DNA of 64,000 bases from Galerina marginata (Eukaryota > Basidiomycota > Agaricomycetes > Agaricales > Galerinaceae). The stretch is from assembly GCA_023014335.1 (NCBI GenBank), contig JAECYW010000027.1, positions 619,506 through 683,505 of the forward strand, written 5' to 3'. How positions within the stretch are numbered: the first letter of the stretch is position 1; every line of letters starts with the position of its first letter. The position numbers were made by a program, and so were the translations under genes. Below, piece after piece: positions 10,699 through 21,276 of this stretch. The notes under the pieces were generated by a model. That model saw only the letters and a program-made list of their open reading frames with translations. It was not told the origin of the DNA and did not search any database.

Positions 10699-12392
10699 TC
10701 CTCGGAAGGTTTGCACCCCCCTCAATGCCCGAAAGATTGAGGAAACACTCCAGAATCTCAATATTCTGGACTCATGGTCACACATCATCACTGGTATTCG
10801 CTCAGGTTTCGGGGTAGGGATTTCCACATCTCTATCCCGGTCGTATTTATTTCGAGAATCATTCATCTTCCAATCTCGACTCATCTTTTATCGATTCCTA
10901 CATCATTTCCGAACTGCAAGCAGGCAGATATTCTGGTCCCTTTTCTCCTTCCGAGCTCGAGGCCCTCATTGGCCCCTTTGTTACTGCCCCTCTTGGGCTT
11001 GTCCCCAAACCAAACTCATCAAAGTTTCGCTTGATTCAAGACCTTTCATACCCGCGGAAGGACCCCTCTGTCCGATCAGTAAATTCCTTCATCAATTCCG
11101 ACGATTTTCCTACTGCTTGGGGTACCTTCTCCGATACAGTAGATCTCATTTTATCTCTTCCTCCTGGCTGCCGGGCTGCCACCTTCGACATTTCTGCTGC
11201 CTATCGGATCACTCCCACCCGACCAGATCAGCAAAATTTCACTTGCATTTTTTGGAGAGGAAAGGTCTACGTGGATCATGCAGTATGCTTTGGCCTAGCC
11301 TCCAGTGCGGGCGTCTTTGGAAGTATAGCCGATATGTTAGTAGCCATCTACAAAGCATCAGGCTTCCGTCTTATCATCAAATGGGTGGACGATTTCTTTG
11401 TTATAGCTCTTCCTTCCGACACCTGGTCCGAAATCGATTTCATGAATTTGACAGGTGCTCTGGGAGTTCCATGGAGCTTAGAGAAGATGCGTCCCTTAGC
11501 CTTTGTCCAACGATACATTGGCTTCGACTGGGATTTAGCAAATCGCACGGTTTCCTTGCCAGAAGAAAAGCTAACAAACATCATCTCCATCATTCACACT
11601 TGGCTTGTTCCAAATTCCCAATTCTTGGCCAAAGATGCAGCCTCTTTACATGGAAAGCTTGTTCATGTCTCATCTATTTACAAACTCATTCGTCCTTTCA
11701 TCCGCTCAATTTCTCGCTTTATCGCCGCCTTTACTTCTCCCCGTGCTCGTCTCACCCCCTCCTCTGCACTCCTTGCAGACCTCGATTGGATTCGCTATCT
11801 TCTCCAATCCCTGCCAAACTCCCTTCCTCTTCGCCCATCTACACCGCTCGATCTGGAATGGTGGGGCGACGCCAGTTCCTCATTTGGGATTGGAGTTGTC
11901 ATTCATGGGCATTGGGCGGTCTGGCGCTATGCTCCAGGTTTCACTGTTGGCCCACACCAGCCTTACGACATTGGTTGGGCAGAAGCAGTTGCAGTCGAAC
12001 TCGCCTTACGCATCGCCTCTCATTTCTCTATAATCTCATCTTCACATTCTGGCAACTCTTTCCTAGTTCGCTCAGACAATCAGGGTGTGGTGGCTGTAGT
12101 GAACAAGGGCTTATCACGCAGCAAGAACACCAACATGATTTTAAAACAGGTCATTTGTTCAATTTTTCTTCATTCCATGCATTTCTTAATTTCATATGAT
12201 CACTAGATATACAAACTCCTGGCATCTCATCAAATCTCTCTGGTGGCCTCTTATGTCACCAGCCGCGAAAACATCACCGACGCTCTTTCCCAAGGCGATA
12301 TAGCTTCTTTCCTATCTGGTTTTCCCTCAGCCACCACCAAAGTAGATCTTCCTTTGCCTCCTCATTTGGTAGACAAACTTATATCCATGTAA
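10640..12392 (+). CDS. Ngaro ORF2: reverse transcriptase and RNase H (one apparent frameshift)
   Basis: Copies element RNA and degrades the template. The N-terminal frame (ATG 10,640 or 10,670) gives LNARKIEETLQNLNILDSW and IITGIRSGFGVGI, then SRSYLF at 10,852. The conserved protein continues one base later with ENHSSSNL, so a single extra base lies near 10,853. The RT core follows: KPNSSKFRLIQDLSYP, CRAATFDISAAYRI, and a catalytic VDD within IIKWVDDFFVI near 11,385. RNase H has the acidic residues in EWWGDASSS, WAEAVAVELA and VRSDNQGVVAVVNKG. An intron 12,150-12,206 (KQ|IYKLLASHQ) leads to the terminal motif VTSRENITDALSQGD and the stop at 12,392. The shift could be a mutation or programmed frameshifting. 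Confidence 0.87.
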
Positions 12393-12394
12393 AC

Positions 12395-13582
12395 CCGGCA
12401 TTTGCCTCCAAAGTAACCGAAAATCCACATATACCTGGCTTATACTTTGTTGAATCCATTTCTGCTCTCCAACTTGTGCCCAGTCCACTGCGTCCTCACT
12501 GCCCTGCAGGAGAAAGAATATTTCGCTGGAAAGGAATCAACACACCTCCTCCCTCTGTGCTCGACAATCCAATCATTAATTATCTCGCATCTATGGCCTC
12601 TCAAGCTTCCCTCCAAGACCCTGCAAGTTATGGGTCTGGTCTCCGAAAATTCCATATCTTTTGTGACATTTTCTCTATTCCTGAATCTCAACGCCTTCCT
12701 GCTTCCTTCCAACTCCTTCATTCATTTGCTCTGTGGGCAGTATCAGTACCCAATCCCGACATTCCAGCATTCTCTGATGGAACTCCTTTTGAAACCATAT
12801 CAGTTGCCACTGCTCAGAAATATCTGTCCGCTATCCGAGCTTGGCACATTTCCCAAGGTTGGCCACCTCCCCTCTCTGAAGCAGACCATGATCGCATCAG
12901 CTGGTCTCTCCGCGGTTTAGCAAACATTCAAGGAGCTGATCGCCGGCGGCCACCGCGGCCCCCTATCACCCTACCAATGCTCCGTATCCTTTTCCAAGTA
13001 CTAGATCTTTCTGACCCATTTGATGCCTGTCTCTGGGCTGAATGTGTCTGTGCATTCTTTGGGCTCATGCGCTTTGGAGAGGTGTCTGTGGCTACGAGAG
13101 CCAGCTTCAACAAGGAGAAACATCTTACCCGCAAGGATGTTCTATTTAGCCATGATTTATCTGGCAAGGCCTATGCTCGGCTCCGATTACCATCTGCCAA
13201 AACCGCTGGTCCTGGAGAGACCCAGGACATTTTTCTAGTTGAGGAGCAGGGTCTTTGCCCCCTTGAAGCACTTCACAACCTGCGCAAAGTGGTACCTGCA
13301 GGCCCAGATGATCCTTTATTCTCTTGGAGAGACACATCTGGCAATATTCGCCCTATGGTCAAAGCACGAGCCCTTTCCCGAATCAACACTATCCTGTCAG
13401 CAGCTGGATTTGGAAATGCATTTGGGCATTCCTTCCGAATTGGAGGAGCTTCCTTTTACCTTGCCAAAGGTGTTTCCCCAGAGATTGTCCAAATTCATGG
13501 TCGCTGGCGGTCACTGGCTTATGAGGTTTACATTCGATCATTTGAGCAAGTTGCCTCTCACCACCTTGCTAATCTGGCTTAG
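12395..13582 (+). CDS. Ngaro ORF3: tyrosine recombinase
   Basis: Integrates the circular DNA copy. The intact frame ends at 13,582. The catalytic set is visible: the first Arg in FFGLMRFGEV, HSFR with Arg in AFGHSFRIGGASFYL, the His/Trp position in IQIHGRWRS, and the nucleophile Tyr in YEVYIRSFEQ. The N-terminal SAM-like core-binding part starts around GERIFRWKGI and YLASMASQASL. The frame is open from about 12,395, just after the ORF2 stop, without an early ATG. The first ATG in frame is at 12,593, inside the conserved region, so the real start is uncertain; translation by frameshift, reinitiation or a non-ATG start is possible. B1 begins 61 bases after the stop. Confidence 0.87.
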   Translation, partial: PAFASKVTENPHIPGLYFVESISALQLVPSPLRPHCPAGERIFRWKGINTPPPSVLDNPIINYLASMASQASLQDPASYGSGLRKFHIFCDIFSIPESQRLPASFQLLHSFALWAVSVPNPDIPAFSDGTPFETISVATAQKYLSAIRAWHISQGWPPPLSEADHDRISWSLRGLANIQGADRRRPPRPPITLPMLRILFQVLDLSDPFDACLWAECVCAFFGLMRFGEVSVATRASFNKEKHLTRKDVLFSHDLSGKAYARLRLPSAKTAGPGETQDIFLVEEQGLCPLEALHNLRKVVPAGPDDPLFSWRDTSGNIRPMVKARALSRINTILSAAGFGNAFGHSFRIGGASFYLAKGVSPEIVQIHGRWRSLAYEVYIRSFEQVASHHLANLA

Positions 13583-13643
13583 CTCAAGTAGCCTTTGGTT
13601 GGGTTTGGCGGTGATTCTCGCCGCAATCTTGGTTTTTGGGTAA

Positions 13644-13743
13644 GCGGCTCAATCATGCCTGTGTTCTGCGTCAGCTCCGCTGACCCAACCCAACCTCAGC
13701 TCTTCAGCATGACCTTTGACACCCGTCGTGAGATGAAGCTGGA
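13644..13743 (+). repeat. Ngaro repeat B1
   Basis: 100 bp identical by eye to B2 (14,094-14,193), beginning GCGGCTCAATCATGCCTGTG and ending ATGAAGCTGGA. It abuts A2 directly; the B1/A2 junction (CTGGA|GTTAGCC) equals the circle junction expected when the two outer ends of the element are joined. Confidence 0.93.
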
Positions 13744-13917
13744 GTTAGCCTTGTTACCGGCGGTTCCCTCGCGTAGCCGGGATTAGCCGGTCACGGCGTC
13801 CAGCTGAGCGGCAAGAGTAGGAGTGCCAGCTCATCGCTTTCCTCAACCGCTGCGGCGCTCCTACTCGCTGCACGCACCGTTCAACTTTACCTGCCTGTCC
13901 ATTCTCCTCATTTTCAC
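13744..13917 (+). repeat. Ngaro repeat A2
   Basis: 174 bp copy of A1 (8,827-9,000), directly after B1. A spacer of 176 bp separates it from B2. Confidence 0.93.
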
Positions 13918-14093
13918 CCACCCACCCATCCCTTATTTATATCTTTGTTGCCTTCTGAAACTGTAATCAACAGAATTTTAGTTTTACTTACTCCCGAGGT
14001 TCATAAAAATTCATTCATTAGCTTTAGTCTCAAGGTGTAAAGTTCACTACATGCTGATAGAGCTCATGCACAAGCTGATTAACCCGCCCACCC

Positions 14094-14193
14094 GCGGCTC
14101 AATCATGCCTGTGTTCTGCGTCAGCTCCGCTGACCCAACCCAACCTCAGCTCTTCAGCATGACCTTTGACACCCGTCGTGAGATGAAGCTGGA
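14094..14193 (+). repeat. Ngaro terminal repeat B2
   Basis: 100 bp copy of B1. Its last base (14,193) is the right end of the element; the host F-box sequence CTGTAATCAAAGCC resumes at 14,194. Confidence 0.93.
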
Positions 14194-15504
14194 CTGTAAT
14201 CAAAGCCGAAATATTCCTCATGGGTCAAATTCTCAAATTCTCAAATTCGTCCTCCGGGCACTTCTCGTTTGAGTTTAGCTGCGATTATGGAAGGGGGAAT
14301 AGTATTGCTGGTTTTTTATCAGCTCTTTCGACTATCAAATTAGGATCAATCAAAATACTGACACTATCCATTAAAAATGGCGCACGATACGTCAGAAATC
14401 TCATCCGTTCCCTCGTGTCCGTTGAAGTGCTCAAAACACATCTTTGTACCCTCGACTGCTTCCAAGATATGCGGCTCTCCCATGGGATCATTGCGTTTCC
14501 CGCCCTCAAGATTATCTATCTCGAATGTCGCAGGGAACTGGATAACCTTGGGATCGCTACAAGGTTCATCAATACAAGAATCGATTTAGGGTTTCCTCCG
14601 GACGAGCTTATTATGAACTTTTATGATTTGGGGGAGGTAGACAGTGCCCGTGAAATGCTCAAAACCCATTTCGCCGGTGTTACTGTTACATATACGACCT
14701 CTAGGTCCTTTACATGATTTGTCCATCGAATAAATAGACCACTACTCCTGGCTTTTCGGAAGGATGAGGACGGAAGACGATGTCGATGCTAATGCTTGTC
14801 CAGATTCGCGTATAGCCGCTGTGACAAGGCTTTATTGGACAGTAATAATAAAATTAAAAGGCGTCCAGGACTGCTTCGAGTTCCTGTAAAGTGGATTTCC
14901 TGCTTTGTGCGTAAGATCTATGTCTGGGAGGGCTATGTATGAATGAGGAAAGATACGAGCAAGCCACCCTAACGTTCCGTCTCCGTGTCTTTGTTCCTCT
15001 CTTTGTCTTTGTCCTTCTCCTTTTATCTCTCTCTATCCTTGTTCATTTCCCGCTCTCTTTCTCTCCATCGCTCTATCCCTATCCCCATCTCTGTCCCGTT
15101 CAGTGTGCGTTTGATAGAAAATATGTCGACGTTCCTTGCTTCAAACCCGAATCTGTGCAATAAATCAATGAAGCAAAATTCAGCGCTCAGATTCAGAAGC
15201 ATAGAAACTTAAAGCACGGAACAGATTCGGGATTCAGAATCTAGAGCAGCTCCGATATGATACGACGTTGAGAAAGTTAGCGGTATCAGGAATTTGAAAT
15301 AGACAGGACAAGGCTAGGAAGGCACGATGCCGTACAGTAAGCGTAGGAAGCACAGGCGCCTGGGTCTGAATCGTAACTTGGGGACTCGGAAGGACGCGGA
15401 CGGAAGACGATATCAATACTACGCTTGTCCAGATTCGCGTATCGCATCGCATCGCAACGAGGCTTTATTGGCCAGTAACAAAAACCTTGAAGGCATTTGG
15501 GACC

Positions 15505-15713
15505 TCCTTCGAATTCCTGAAAAACGAAGTTCTTGCTCTACGCCATTGCCATTGCCAGATCTAGGTCTGGAAGGTCTACAGTAGGTACAAAAGAAGAGAG
15601 ATACAACTCGTGATCCTTCGAATTCCTGAAAAACGAACTGCTCCATACCATTGCCAGTGCCAGATCTAGGTCTGGAAGGTCTACAGTAGGTACAAAAGAA
15701 GAAAGATACGACT
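15505..15713 (+). repeat. Tandem repeat, two units of about 109 bp
   Basis: TCCTTCGAATTCCTGAAAAA occurs at 15,505 and again at 15,614. Both units continue through CCATTGCCA and CCAGATCTAGGTCTGGAAGG to TACAAAAGAAGA.AGATAC, with small differences. The internal CCAGATCTAGGTCTGG is itself a short palindrome. Confidence 0.85.
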
Positions 15714-15740
15714 CATGATTCAGACAGCGTCTGAATCATG
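15714..15740. repeat. Inverted repeat with 12 bp perfect arms, 3 base loop
   Basis: CATGATTCAGAC, loop AGC, GTCTGAATCATG. It lies just downstream of the tandem repeat and 115 bases beyond the stop codon of the F-box/WD40 gene (minus strand), so it could form a hairpin in that gene's 3' UTR or terminator region. Confidence 0.7.
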
Positions 15741-15854
15741 ATAACAACAGTATAACAAAGAGATAAAAGCTACCTTACATAAAAAGAAATACAATAATCG
15801 GCGAACGCGACGAAACGACATCAGCCGACCACTCTCCCCACCACGCCGTCCGCG

Positions 15855-18800
15855 TCAAAGCTCAACCAGCCCAATAGACGCCTCTGGTCTATCAGCTCCT
15901 TCTGGCTCCTCGACATCGTTCACATCCCCGTCCCCGTCCACACCTCCGCCCCCGCCCTCGCCTCTGTGCTCGATCCGAGCGTCCCTCCTTTCTCGCCTCC
16001 TCTTCTGTCTCTCCCGTTCTCTCTCCTTGTCTCTGTCCCGGTCCCGATCCCAGTCCCGGTCTCGTTCGCGTTCCTTGTTCGTATCCCTATCTCTCCTCCC
16101 AGACCCGCCGCCCCGACTCCCGCTCCCGCTCCCACTCCCACTCCCGCTCCGAGCTTTCATACTCCAAATCTCAACAACAGTCTTCCCCGACCTCTTACAA
16201 GTAACAGCGATCACATCCGCACTCCCTGCCCCCCCTTGTCCTCCCCCTCCCCCTCTCCCTGCCCCTTGTCCCTGTCCACCCATTCGTCCTCCCCCAAACC
16301 CAACTTTCCAAACCCCCTCCCCCCTCTCCCCCACCTCCCTCACAAACTTCCCACTCCCCGTCTCGAAAAGCCTAACTCGCCCGTCGTTCCCGCCCGTGAC
16401 GAGCCACTCGGAGGAGAGCTGGAGGGAGGTTACGGAGGAGTCGTGTGCGATTATTTTGTGCAGGGGTTTGTAGGTGGAAAGGGAGAAGGTGATTATGCGC
16501 CCGTCGGAGCCGCCTGTTGCGAGGAGGGGGTGGTGTGTTGTTGGTACGGTGGAAGACGAGGGGGAGAGGGAGGGAGAGGAGAAAGAAGGGGAGGATGGGA
16601 CCAGAGCAGAAGAGGAGGAAGACGGCAGAGGGAAGGCCGAGGAGGACAACTGCAGCTCACACACCAACGCGGTGTGTCCCTGCAGCAGCGCGATACACTC
16701 CCCCGTCTCAGCTGACCACACGCGCACGGTGGTGTCCAGCCCGCCGGAGGCGATGCGGGTCCCGTCGAATGCGACCGAGTAGACTTGGTGGAAGTGCCCT
16801 GTGAGGACGTGGATGCATTCGCCTGTGTCGATGTTCCATAACTAGAGTAAAGGGGGGGGGCGCATATATTCAGCATTTGCATCCACCAAAGGACATCGAA
16901 AAAGAGAGAGAGTAAAGGAGAAGAAGAAGAAACACCCACCCGGCACGTACTATCATAACTCCCACTAACAACCCTATCCCCACACACATCCAAACACCTC
17001 ACACTCTGCGAATGCCCGCTCAGCACCCTCAAACACCTCCCGAGCTGCACGTCCCACACTCTCAGTGTAGCGTCGCGGGAGCCGGTCACTGCGATGGGCC
17101 GGGCGTGCAGGGTGCGGATGCACCGGATGGTGGAGGTGTGGCCGTGCAGGACGTATATGCATTGACTGTGGGGTGTGAGGGGAGGGTTAGCATGATTATG
17201 ATATGGTATCGAGCAGCTGATAGAGACATAATGACGTACCCGGATTTGGCATCCCATACTCGGACGGTCTTGTCGCACCCCCCGCTGACGATGATGGAGT
17301 TGGGCTGGCCCCAGCCGTAGGACGTCGAGCCCATGTTGGACGGCGCGTTGGGGGGTGGATTTGGATGCGGGTCGTCGTTGTCGTTCTCGTTCGCCGCGGG
17401 TTCGTCGTTTTTCTGCTTCCAACGTTTACGGTGTTGGCGTGTGCGTTGGCTGTTTCCACCAGCACCAGCATCAGCATCCTCGTCGAACATGGACGACGGG
17501 CTCTCATCGTCGTTCTCGTCATCGTCGTCATCGCTCGCAGAGCCACTGCTCGCACCACCGCTATCACTGTCCAACAGATCAAGCCCCAGCGCGACCTGCA
17601 TAGCCGGCGGGACGAGATGCTCAAGCGACTCGGAGGGCATAACATGCGTCCCGTCCCGATTCGCATAACCCTCCAATCCCGTGCTCCTCTCCCTCTCCCT
17701 GCCTTTCCCCTTCTCCCTCTCCCTCTCCTTCTCCCTCTCCCTTCGCCCCTCCTCACCTTTTCCCCCAGTACCACCCTCACGCCCGCCCGCCCCGCCCCAC
17801 TCACCCCCACCCCGACTAATCAAACAAACCCCCCACACCCCACTCTCATGCCCCACAAGCGTCCTACAAAGCACGCCCGTCCTGGCCGAAAACACCTTGA
17901 TCATCGACCCAGCGAGCCCGACGACGACCCAGTCCGCGTCGAGCGCGAGGGAGGTCACGGTCCCCGTGTCGGGCGGGACGATGGGCATGCGGTGGGTTGA
18001 GAGGAGGTGCCCGCCTTTACGCCAGTTTTGGCGGACTATGTAGGAGGATTTGAAGTGCCGCCGGAATGAGAAGCTGCCTTGGCGGTGGTGGTGGTTGCCG
18101 CTTCCCGTCTCATACCTCCCCTTCCCCTTCCCTTTTCCCCTTGCCTCCCTCCCGTCCACTCCCACCCCCTCCACCCACCCCTCCCCCCAAAACCCAAACA
18201 AAAAACACATCCGCCTCCACACCCCCTCATCCCTCCCCACCCTTCTCCACGCCCAACTCACCCTCCCCACTCTCCCCAAATCCCTGGGGTCCTCCAAATA
18301 CGCCACCACTTCCAACCCGAGTTCAAGCGGGAGGTCGCGCAGGAAGTCGCGCTTGAGGAGGGGGGCGATGGTTTGGGAGATGAAGAGGAGTTCGGAGGGG
18401 GTGCAGGTTGAGAGGAGGGCGGAGAGGTAGGGGAGGCGGGAGGTGGGGGAGAGGGGGAGGGGCGGGAGTGGGAAGGGGGGGTATGGGGATGTTAATTGCG
18501 CGCTGGGGATTGGGGAGGGTGCGGGTGTGGGTGGACGCTCGATTGGTATGTAGAGCGGTTGGGGCTGTGGCTGCGGCTGGGGGTGGGCGGAGCGACGGCG
18601 GTGGCCGTGACGTTCGGTGGGTGTGTAGTTCCCGTGGATGGGCAGCTCGGATGGGGCTGCGGGGCCTCTGGCGTCTTGGTGCGAGGTCTCTCTTTCCTTG
18701 CCCTTCCCTTTCTCTCTATCTCGCTCCCGATCTCGTTCTTTCTCTTTCCCCTTCTGCGAATGCGAGTCCTTGTCTCTATCTCTCTCCTTTTCCTTCTCTT

Positions 18801-18954
18801 TCTTCCCAGCGTGCCGTAAGGACAAGGAGGAGGAGGACTCCGACGGGGCGCTGTCTTGGTCTCCTTTCTCCTTCCCCCTCGCCTTCTCTAGTTCTTTCTC
18901 CTTCTTCTCAGCGCGCCGCGAGGAGGAGGGTGTGTTCGTATTCGGATGGGACAT
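15855..18954 (-). CDS. F-box/WD40 repeat protein, Cdc4/Fbw7-like (975 aa, 3 exons)
   Basis: Presumed substrate receptor of an SCF ubiquitin ligase: the F-box binds Skp1 and the WD40 propeller binds phosphorylated substrate (established for the family). Exons 18954-17240, 17165-16940 and 16841-15855 join in frame. Residues 1-120 are highly charged (KEK, RDRD). The F-box lies at about 202-248 (FLRDLPLELGLEVVAYLEDP, WAWRRV). WD blades follow: TVTSLALDADWVVVGLAGS, IIVSGGCDKTVRVWDAKSG, IAVTGSRDATLRVWDVQLG, VVSGSYDSTCRLWNIDTGE, IASGGLDTTVRVWSAETGE, LLATGGSDGRIITFS and WLVTGGNDGRVRLFE. A long acidic/low-complexity insertion separates the first blade from the rest, and the C-terminus is Arg/Glu/Asp rich. 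A 5'-truncated copy lies inverted at 31.6-33.6 kb. The exact orthologue (Cdc4, Met30 or lineage-specific) is not settled. Confidence 0.87.
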
Positions 18955-20690
18955 GTAGAACGTGTAGATAGCTGGTAACTTTCCTTCCGATGTTGGCTAA
19001 GAAGGTAGAGCTGGTAAGCAGGTGTGCGATCGACGTATCCTGACGAACTCACCTAGTTTAGATGAGATATGGTCCGTAGTCCGTGGTCCGTCCTTGGTAG
19101 TCAGTCGTCAGTCGTCAGTGGGGAGGTGTACTGTCGATCCAACGTTCAGCACATCCTCATCTTCAAACCCGAACCGAAGCGATAGGAGCACACATAAAGT
19201 GACTCACGAAAGCAAAAAAGAAATAGGATAAGAGCTTAGATAACAAAGTAGATCTCCTCTCCCGAGTCCTGTGTCCTTGGTCCTGGATGTTCACGGGGGG
19301 CAAACAAGAGGATGTGGTATCAAAATCCGATCTGCAAAGCGGATTCAGAAGAGGAGGATATCAACTAACTCCACCCACTAGAAATCGTTGAAAGTTGAAA
19401 CCACGTACATATATAACCCTTCCAAAAGTAATCAGAGGAGCGCCTCCCTTCGTCGTACTCGTACTCGTACTCGTCGGCGAGGTCGATGACAACGGCCGCC
19501 TCGTCGTCGTCGTGATGGTCTAACTTACTGCAGGCAGCTGGAGTGGCAATCAGGCGGAGTCGGACGAATGTGGATTTGATTGATGACGTAATTATTTGCT
19601 ATTTAACCATTTGCAGCCGAAGACTTTGGATTACCGAACTTCCACCACCTCTAGATCTGAAAGTTCAAAGTTTGAGCGCCGAACTTTGAACGAATTGAGT
19701 CTAGCAAAGGGTTTTTGGTGAGTCGGTTTCTACGAACGATAGATGATTTATACGTTCCTTTTAGAGGTCGGGTGTTGAGAGGAAGTCGTGAACTCGGGTT
19801 GGCCCTATCTCGCTGATCGGTGATGGGGGTTAGAGACATTTTCTTTCGTTTCGTGATCAGAACATGGATCTTCGAAGTTGTCTATGCGTCCTACGGCTTA
19901 TAGGTCATTTGAGCATTGAGAAACCTCGACCTCCCCCCCCAAAAAAAAACATTCTTAGGCTTAAGGTTGGCTTAAGGATCAAGGATCAAGCTCAAGACTG
20001 GCCTAGCTGCCGCCCCTCTTTCCCCTGGACCTGTCCCGGCTGAGTCTTCAATGAGTCGACCTCTTTCTTTCGCAACCGAACACTGGCACCGAACATCATG
20101 ATCCACCACCGCTGAGTCGCGAGCACTGGGTAGTCTCAGTCAAGGGGGGGGGGGTGGGGTGGGGGGTTGGTGAGTTGATTTCTGCGAATGTGATATACGT
20201 CGTTTTACAGGTATATTCTGGCTGCTTCGGTCATCTGGCAGAACTTGACTGGCCGTGGCTTATGGCTCTATCTGGATTCTGAATCAACACAATCATCTCG
20301 AGTCTCGGCGCGCCGCGCTCGCTGATTGGACTTTGGCCGGGACCAGCTAATTTTCTTCGTTTTCACGATCAGGATTTGGAACTCTACTCTTAGACTGTGG
20401 CAGGACGCCTGGATTCTGAGAAACCCCGAACCGAGCGTCCACGAAAATATAGTAAACCAACGCTGATATATGGATTTGGCCTGTGCTGAATACAACGCTA
20501 TCGCAGAAGCTCGCCTGCCACGGCCTAGCCTCGACTCTAGATCTAGTTTCGACTACGTATATGGCAACCTCCAAGCTGACTGGCATCGTCCTCTGACCCC
20601 GTTATATTCTCTCTCTTAAATTGCACCAGCACCAAGCAACACCCTCGAAAACCCTTGGCCAGCTCCTCGAACAGAACGCCTTCAATTTGG
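18955..20690. other. Upstream region of the F-box/WD40 gene; no gene recognised
   Basis: Contains 5'-flank sequence with short direct repeats (TCCGTAGTCCGTGGTCCGTCC near 19,070; CAGTCGTCAGTCGTCAGT near 19,103; CGTACTCGTACTCGTACTCG near 19,454), an A/C run near 19,933 and a G-rich tract at 20,144-20,170. Short open frames (for example 20,268-20,586) carry no recognisable motif. Confidence 0.5.
20144..20170 (+). other. G-rich tract with quadruplex potential
   Basis: G11-T-G4-T-G6-TT-G2. The 11-base run can supply two tracts, so four runs of at least three G with one- to two-base loops are available on the plus strand. Confidence 0.5.
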
Positions 20691-21276
20691 AAACAATCAA
20701 GCAACTTGTCAGGTCAGTGCGTGGTCGTCCCGTCTTCTCGAATCACAGGCTAACGATGACCACAGGATCAAGATCTTGACCTATATGATGTCGCATTATA
20801 ACTCCTCTCGCACCGTGAATCGTCTAACGGGATGTATCTCACCGTCCCCATCGCAAGATTGAACTACCTGTCAGCCTCGATGTTGACGAGTGCGCGTCCC
20901 TGCTCCATCTACGACCACTGTTTCACCATTTTGTCGTAAGGCAGGAAAGCCTAAGTATTCTGCCATAACTCCATTACAGTCTTGTCGAAAGTTCGAAAAC
21001 AACAGGCTTTGCAGTTGTTGAGTGCTACTCCTCTCTGGATACCCGCTCAGCGACCCATTACATAGCGTCAAATGGTCTCTTCTATTCAATTTCTTGGAAG
21101 AGCTAAGCCGGGCTTGTCGTACCTGCTCCTCGATTGACATCTCCTGCCATATTTTTGTCGCACACTTCGACTCCCAATCCGTTCCGACATTTAATACATA
21201 TTTATTATTTGTCTCTTCCGTTCGGAAATAAATGACTATGACTTCGAATCTGGTGTTTTTCGACGAGGCCTCCATC

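Larger units (their letters stand above)
8827..14193 (+). mobile_element. Ngaro-type (DIRS order) tyrosine-recombinase retroelement, 5,367 bp
   Basis: The repeat order is A1 (8,827-9,000), three ORFs, B1 (13,644-13,743), A2 (13,744-13,917), B2 (14,094-14,193). This split direct repeat structure is diagnostic of Ngaro elements (established). The copies of A and of B look identical by eye, so the insertion is young. The element interrupts an F-box pseudogene: left flank ...ACAGGC, right flank CTGTAATC.... The uninterrupted copy at 36.9 kb reads ACAGGCCTGTAATC, so no bases were duplicated or lost, as expected for tyrosine-recombinase integration of a circular intermediate. It encodes a zinc-finger ORF1, RT/RNase H and a tyrosine recombinase. 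Only one apparent coding lesion is seen, a one-base shift near 10,853. Confidence 0.93.
7290..14717 (+). pseudogene. F-box pseudogene (F-box2 copy 1), interrupted by a MITE and a Ngaro element
   Basis: Broken copy of the F-box gene at 36,420-37,880. The 5' piece (7,371-7,741) matches its start (NDVLWYIFSMNADM, ALLTL.TSQV). It then jumps across a deletion of about 0.6 kb straight to the DKIDHWVDLSLSFLA region. At 7,741 the codons for QAIY are cut by a 1,042 bp MITE. The next 43 bases (FAKYLQMYTAYR) resume at 8,784-8,826 and are cut by the 5,367 bp Ngaro element. The C-terminal part resumes at 14,194 (IKAEIFLMGQILKFSNSS) and runs to a stop at 14,717 (VTVTYTTSRSFT). The homology with the other copy extends upstream to about 7,285, including the block GGTGGTTTCGATGAAA. 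Clearly non-functional. Confidence 0.88.
14718..15854. repeat. Spacer of duplicated blocks derived from the 3' end of the WD40 gene and its downstream sequence (arm 1)
   Basis: Two related blocks (about 14,750-15,200 and 15,220-15,600) each contain sequence of the type GGACGGAAGACGAT..CAATGCTTGTCCAGATTCGCGTAT. The first also holds, on the minus strand, a decayed copy of the Arg/Glu/Asp-rich tail of the F-box/WD40 protein (about 14,960-15,110). The same paired arrangement occurs inverted at 33.7-35.0 kb, so the internal duplication is older than the inverted segmental duplication. No gene called. Confidence 0.75.

Noticed and set aside
12440..12920. Overlapping frame of 157 codons at the start of the recombinase
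   Set aside because: Out of frame with the catalytic tyrosine recombinase sequence, which is continuous in the other frame.
15966..16782. Long plus-strand open frames opposite the last WD40 exon
   Set aside because: They are low-complexity Pro/Ser/Arg shadows caused by the biased codons of the real minus-strand gene, whose WD blades and splice sites are clear.
17333..18971. Plus-strand frames of 100-210 codons over the first WD40 exon
   Set aside because: Repetitive compositions antisense to the charged N-terminus and F-box exon; no start context or motif.
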